64,000 bases of DNA, taken from contig BSYQ01000005.1 of the NCBI GenBank assembly GCA_030272585.1, forward strand, positions 248,001 to 312,000. Reading direction: 5' to 3'. This document shows, in pieces, positions 62,431 through 64,000 of this stretch. This DNA comes from Bryopsis sp. KO-2023. Lineage: Eukaryota; Chlorophyta; Ulvophyceae; Bryopsidales; Bryopsidaceae. The position numbers and the translations under genes are program-made. Below the pieces are notes generated by a model. The model searched no databases. It saw only the letters and a list, made by a program, of their open reading frames with translations, and was not told where the DNA came from. Position 1 is the stretch's first letter, and every line of letters begins with the position of its first letter.

Positions 62431-62790
62431 GTGTTTAGGCCACTCAGGATAAAAGCGAGCCCACCACCACGAGAATACTCCGAGAAACTGGAGTTGGCGG
62501 ATGAAGATAAATGGAATGGGCAGGGGATATCCAGACAATATGCAAGGGGTGGGGGGAAATCCTCCAAAGGTGGCCCAAAACAGGCTGACCGAGCCAAGTT
62601 TGATTTAGATGGATGTCGAGAATGAAGCAGAGGAGGAGGAGGACACCGACATGGATGGACCCACTTCGATCAAATCGAAAATAGCCTCTGCTGGCGACGC
62701 TTCTGCCTCCATTGGCACTGCTGAACAACAATGGGGTCCAAGATCTCTGGGGATGCAACAAAGAAGAAGTCGAAATTGAGCGTTTGCAAG
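62431..62790 (+). other. Open frames with acidic stretch in the right arm
   Basis: A frame to 62625 reads RIKASPPPREYSEKLELADE and DKWNGQG, shared with the left arm on its minus strand (28488-28700). A following frame reads DVENEAEEEEDTDMDGPTS with a left-arm counterpart. They may be remnants of one gene running opposite to the CPSF160-like pieces. Family unknown. Confidence 0.25.
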
Positions 62791-63235
62791 CAGTTTCCAC
62801 TGAGTTCAGGAGGACAATTTGTCAAAATAAACACTTTGGGTATCTTTGATGATAAGAGAATCCCGTCGTACCTGTGAAGTGTATACTGGTTCCTAAAATA
62901 AGACGAAAGGATTTAGTAGTGTCATTCAGACCATAAATCGATTCTATCGAAAAAGTTTTAAAATGAACATCCTCACTACAGTTGGTTTTGAAGATCCTTG
63001 GGAATGTAGGTCATGCATTGATCGAACAATAGTCAATCATGTTCTTTGCTGTTTTGTTGTGCCCCGTCGTTTTTGCTTCTGCCATCCACCAAAGAAAGAT
63101 CAAGAGCTTGAGGGATGACGTCTGAAGGTTGGATGCCCTTCGCACTCGAATGAAGTCATCCAATGAATGGATGACGAAGGATTTGCGGCTGGTCTGAGGA
63201 AGCTTGTTCAATCTTACTACTCGGACTCTCTCCAG

Positions 63236-63558
63236 GCAACAATCTGGATGTGGAAATCCTGCTGGTAATGCCCGATGGCATTTGGTCTGCGGTTCTGCAG
63301 TATGTGACCCAAGATGTGATGAGTCACCTGGATTTGCTCAAATATATGGACAGAATGTGCAACGAAATTATCGCTGGATGTCTCGCTCCCATGACAGCCG
63401 CCCGTGGGCACGATCTGTTTGAGATGGATGGGCCGTGCTTTCGGTGTGGACCAGGATCAAAGAAAAAAAATCTGCCCAACTTTTGTGGGGTTGCATCAAG
63501 TTTCATTTACATTGGGTTCCAGCTTGTTTGTACAGATCGCAATGAAATGTTGGTCTAG
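63236..63558 (+). other. Unrecognised open frame near the right edge
   Basis: The frame reads DVEILLVMPDGIWSAVLQY, VMSHLDLLKYMDRMCNEII and then a Lys-rich run before a stop at 63556-63558. The helical look suggests a coding remnant, but there is no family match I can name and no exon partner. Confidence 0.25.
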
Positions 63559-63577
63559 TTTTCTGGACATGTTTTTT

Positions 63578-64000
63578 CATTTGCTTTTCTCTACAAGGTG
63601 CTGCTTCGATCTTTTGTACCACACTTTCGGTCTGGCTCCTCACTAGTGTGATTTGGCTGGAATACCTTCCTGTGGCCTGCCCATCCAGCTATTTGGAGAA
63701 CGCACTACCTGGCCAGAAACTCAAGGAGGGGCCTGAAACGGTGGTGCAACCATTCGAGCCATCAAAAAGTGGTTCAAGAGCACTGCCATCTGCTTTCAAT
63801 GGTGTCCAATGGGAATAGAGATAGGCCTTCTTTTTTCTAGGATAGAGCTAGGCCTTCTTTTGCTATGTCAGTATCTCTTTGTTTACAGTTCTGGTTGCAG
63901 GTGAAATTATGGTTGTTTTTTGTAAATGGTGGGGTGTGTGTTTTTTGAATCATTTTTCAATTTGCAATTGGTGCATTTCCTCTGAACTCTCTCTCTCCCT
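63578..64000 (+). repeat. Second copy of the gene B upstream block at the window edge
   Basis: 63578-63726 repeats 43428-43586. After about 245 unmatched bases, gtgcatttcctctgaactct resumes at 63972 and runs into a CT tract at the end. In gene B the promoter and start codon follow within about 290 bp, so another gene of the family may start just beyond this window. Confidence 0.7.

Larger units (their letters stand above)
59515..63160. repeat. Right arm of the large inverted duplication (partner 27600-31710)
   Basis: Begins about 17 bp after the gene C stop codon with sequence complementary to the inner end of the left arm (tgatatattgtcatatgata). It stays alignable, in inverted orientation, to about 63160. 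Divergence is uneven: the 59.5-60.6 kb and 61.8-62.1 kb parts are close, others carry indels. Confidence 0.8.

Noticed and set aside
1..64000. tRNA or rRNA genes
   Set aside because: I saw no cloverleaf with conserved B-box or rRNA core sequence while reading; a covariance-model scan would be needed to exclude them.

Overview
The window comes from a eukaryotic nuclear genome that is rich in spliceosomal introns. Every gene I could rebuild has GT-AG introns with T-rich tracts and codon phases that close. A kinesin-2 motor, pieces of axonemal-type dynein heavy chain, extracellular PAN and fucolectin-type domains and a pogo-like transposon suggest a flagellated protist or an early holozoan/alga-type lineage. 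I cannot name the organism from sequence alone.

Left part (1-21.7 kb) holds ordinary single-copy genes. A tandem-module pyruvate kinase with ruined active-site motifs runs on + to 2510. On the minus strand follow a secreted PAN + fucolectin-like protein (5114-6118), a complete 19-exon KIF3B-type kinesin-2 (7642-17961, with a 548-bp TA-flanked pogo-like element in one intron) and a secreted Cys-rich/PAN protein (18951-21637).

Middle part (22-27.4 kb) is repeat territory. A young LTR retrotransposon (two 391-bp LTRs, 23999-26384) has inserted into an older duplicated segment and cuts a minus-strand reading frame.

Right part (27.6-63.2 kb) is the striking region. Two arms of about 4 kb in inverted orientation (about 27.6-31.7 and 59.5-63.2 kb) carry broken pieces resembling the polyadenylation factor CPSF160. 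Between them lie three chimeric genes assembled from shuffled exons. Gene A (minus, 32214-36867) is built from dynein pieces. Gene B (+, 43873-50014) joins a GCN1 HEAT-repeat segment to dynein AAA2/AAA3. Gene C (+, 53232-59498) has two tandem dynein AAA2/AAA3 modules. All lack the dynein stalk and microtubule-binding domain, yet all rebuild into long open frames (about 1169, 1532 and 1574 residues) with matching splice phases. A and B share a promoter block and an N-terminal membrane-anchor exon; C has a related upstream element; all three end in a related tail of about 50 residues. I read this as a young family of re-assembled dynein-derived proteins. Dead fragments of kinase, ankyrin, dynein and CPSF160-like sequence surround it, and the right edge of the window starts another copy of the upstream block seen before gene B.
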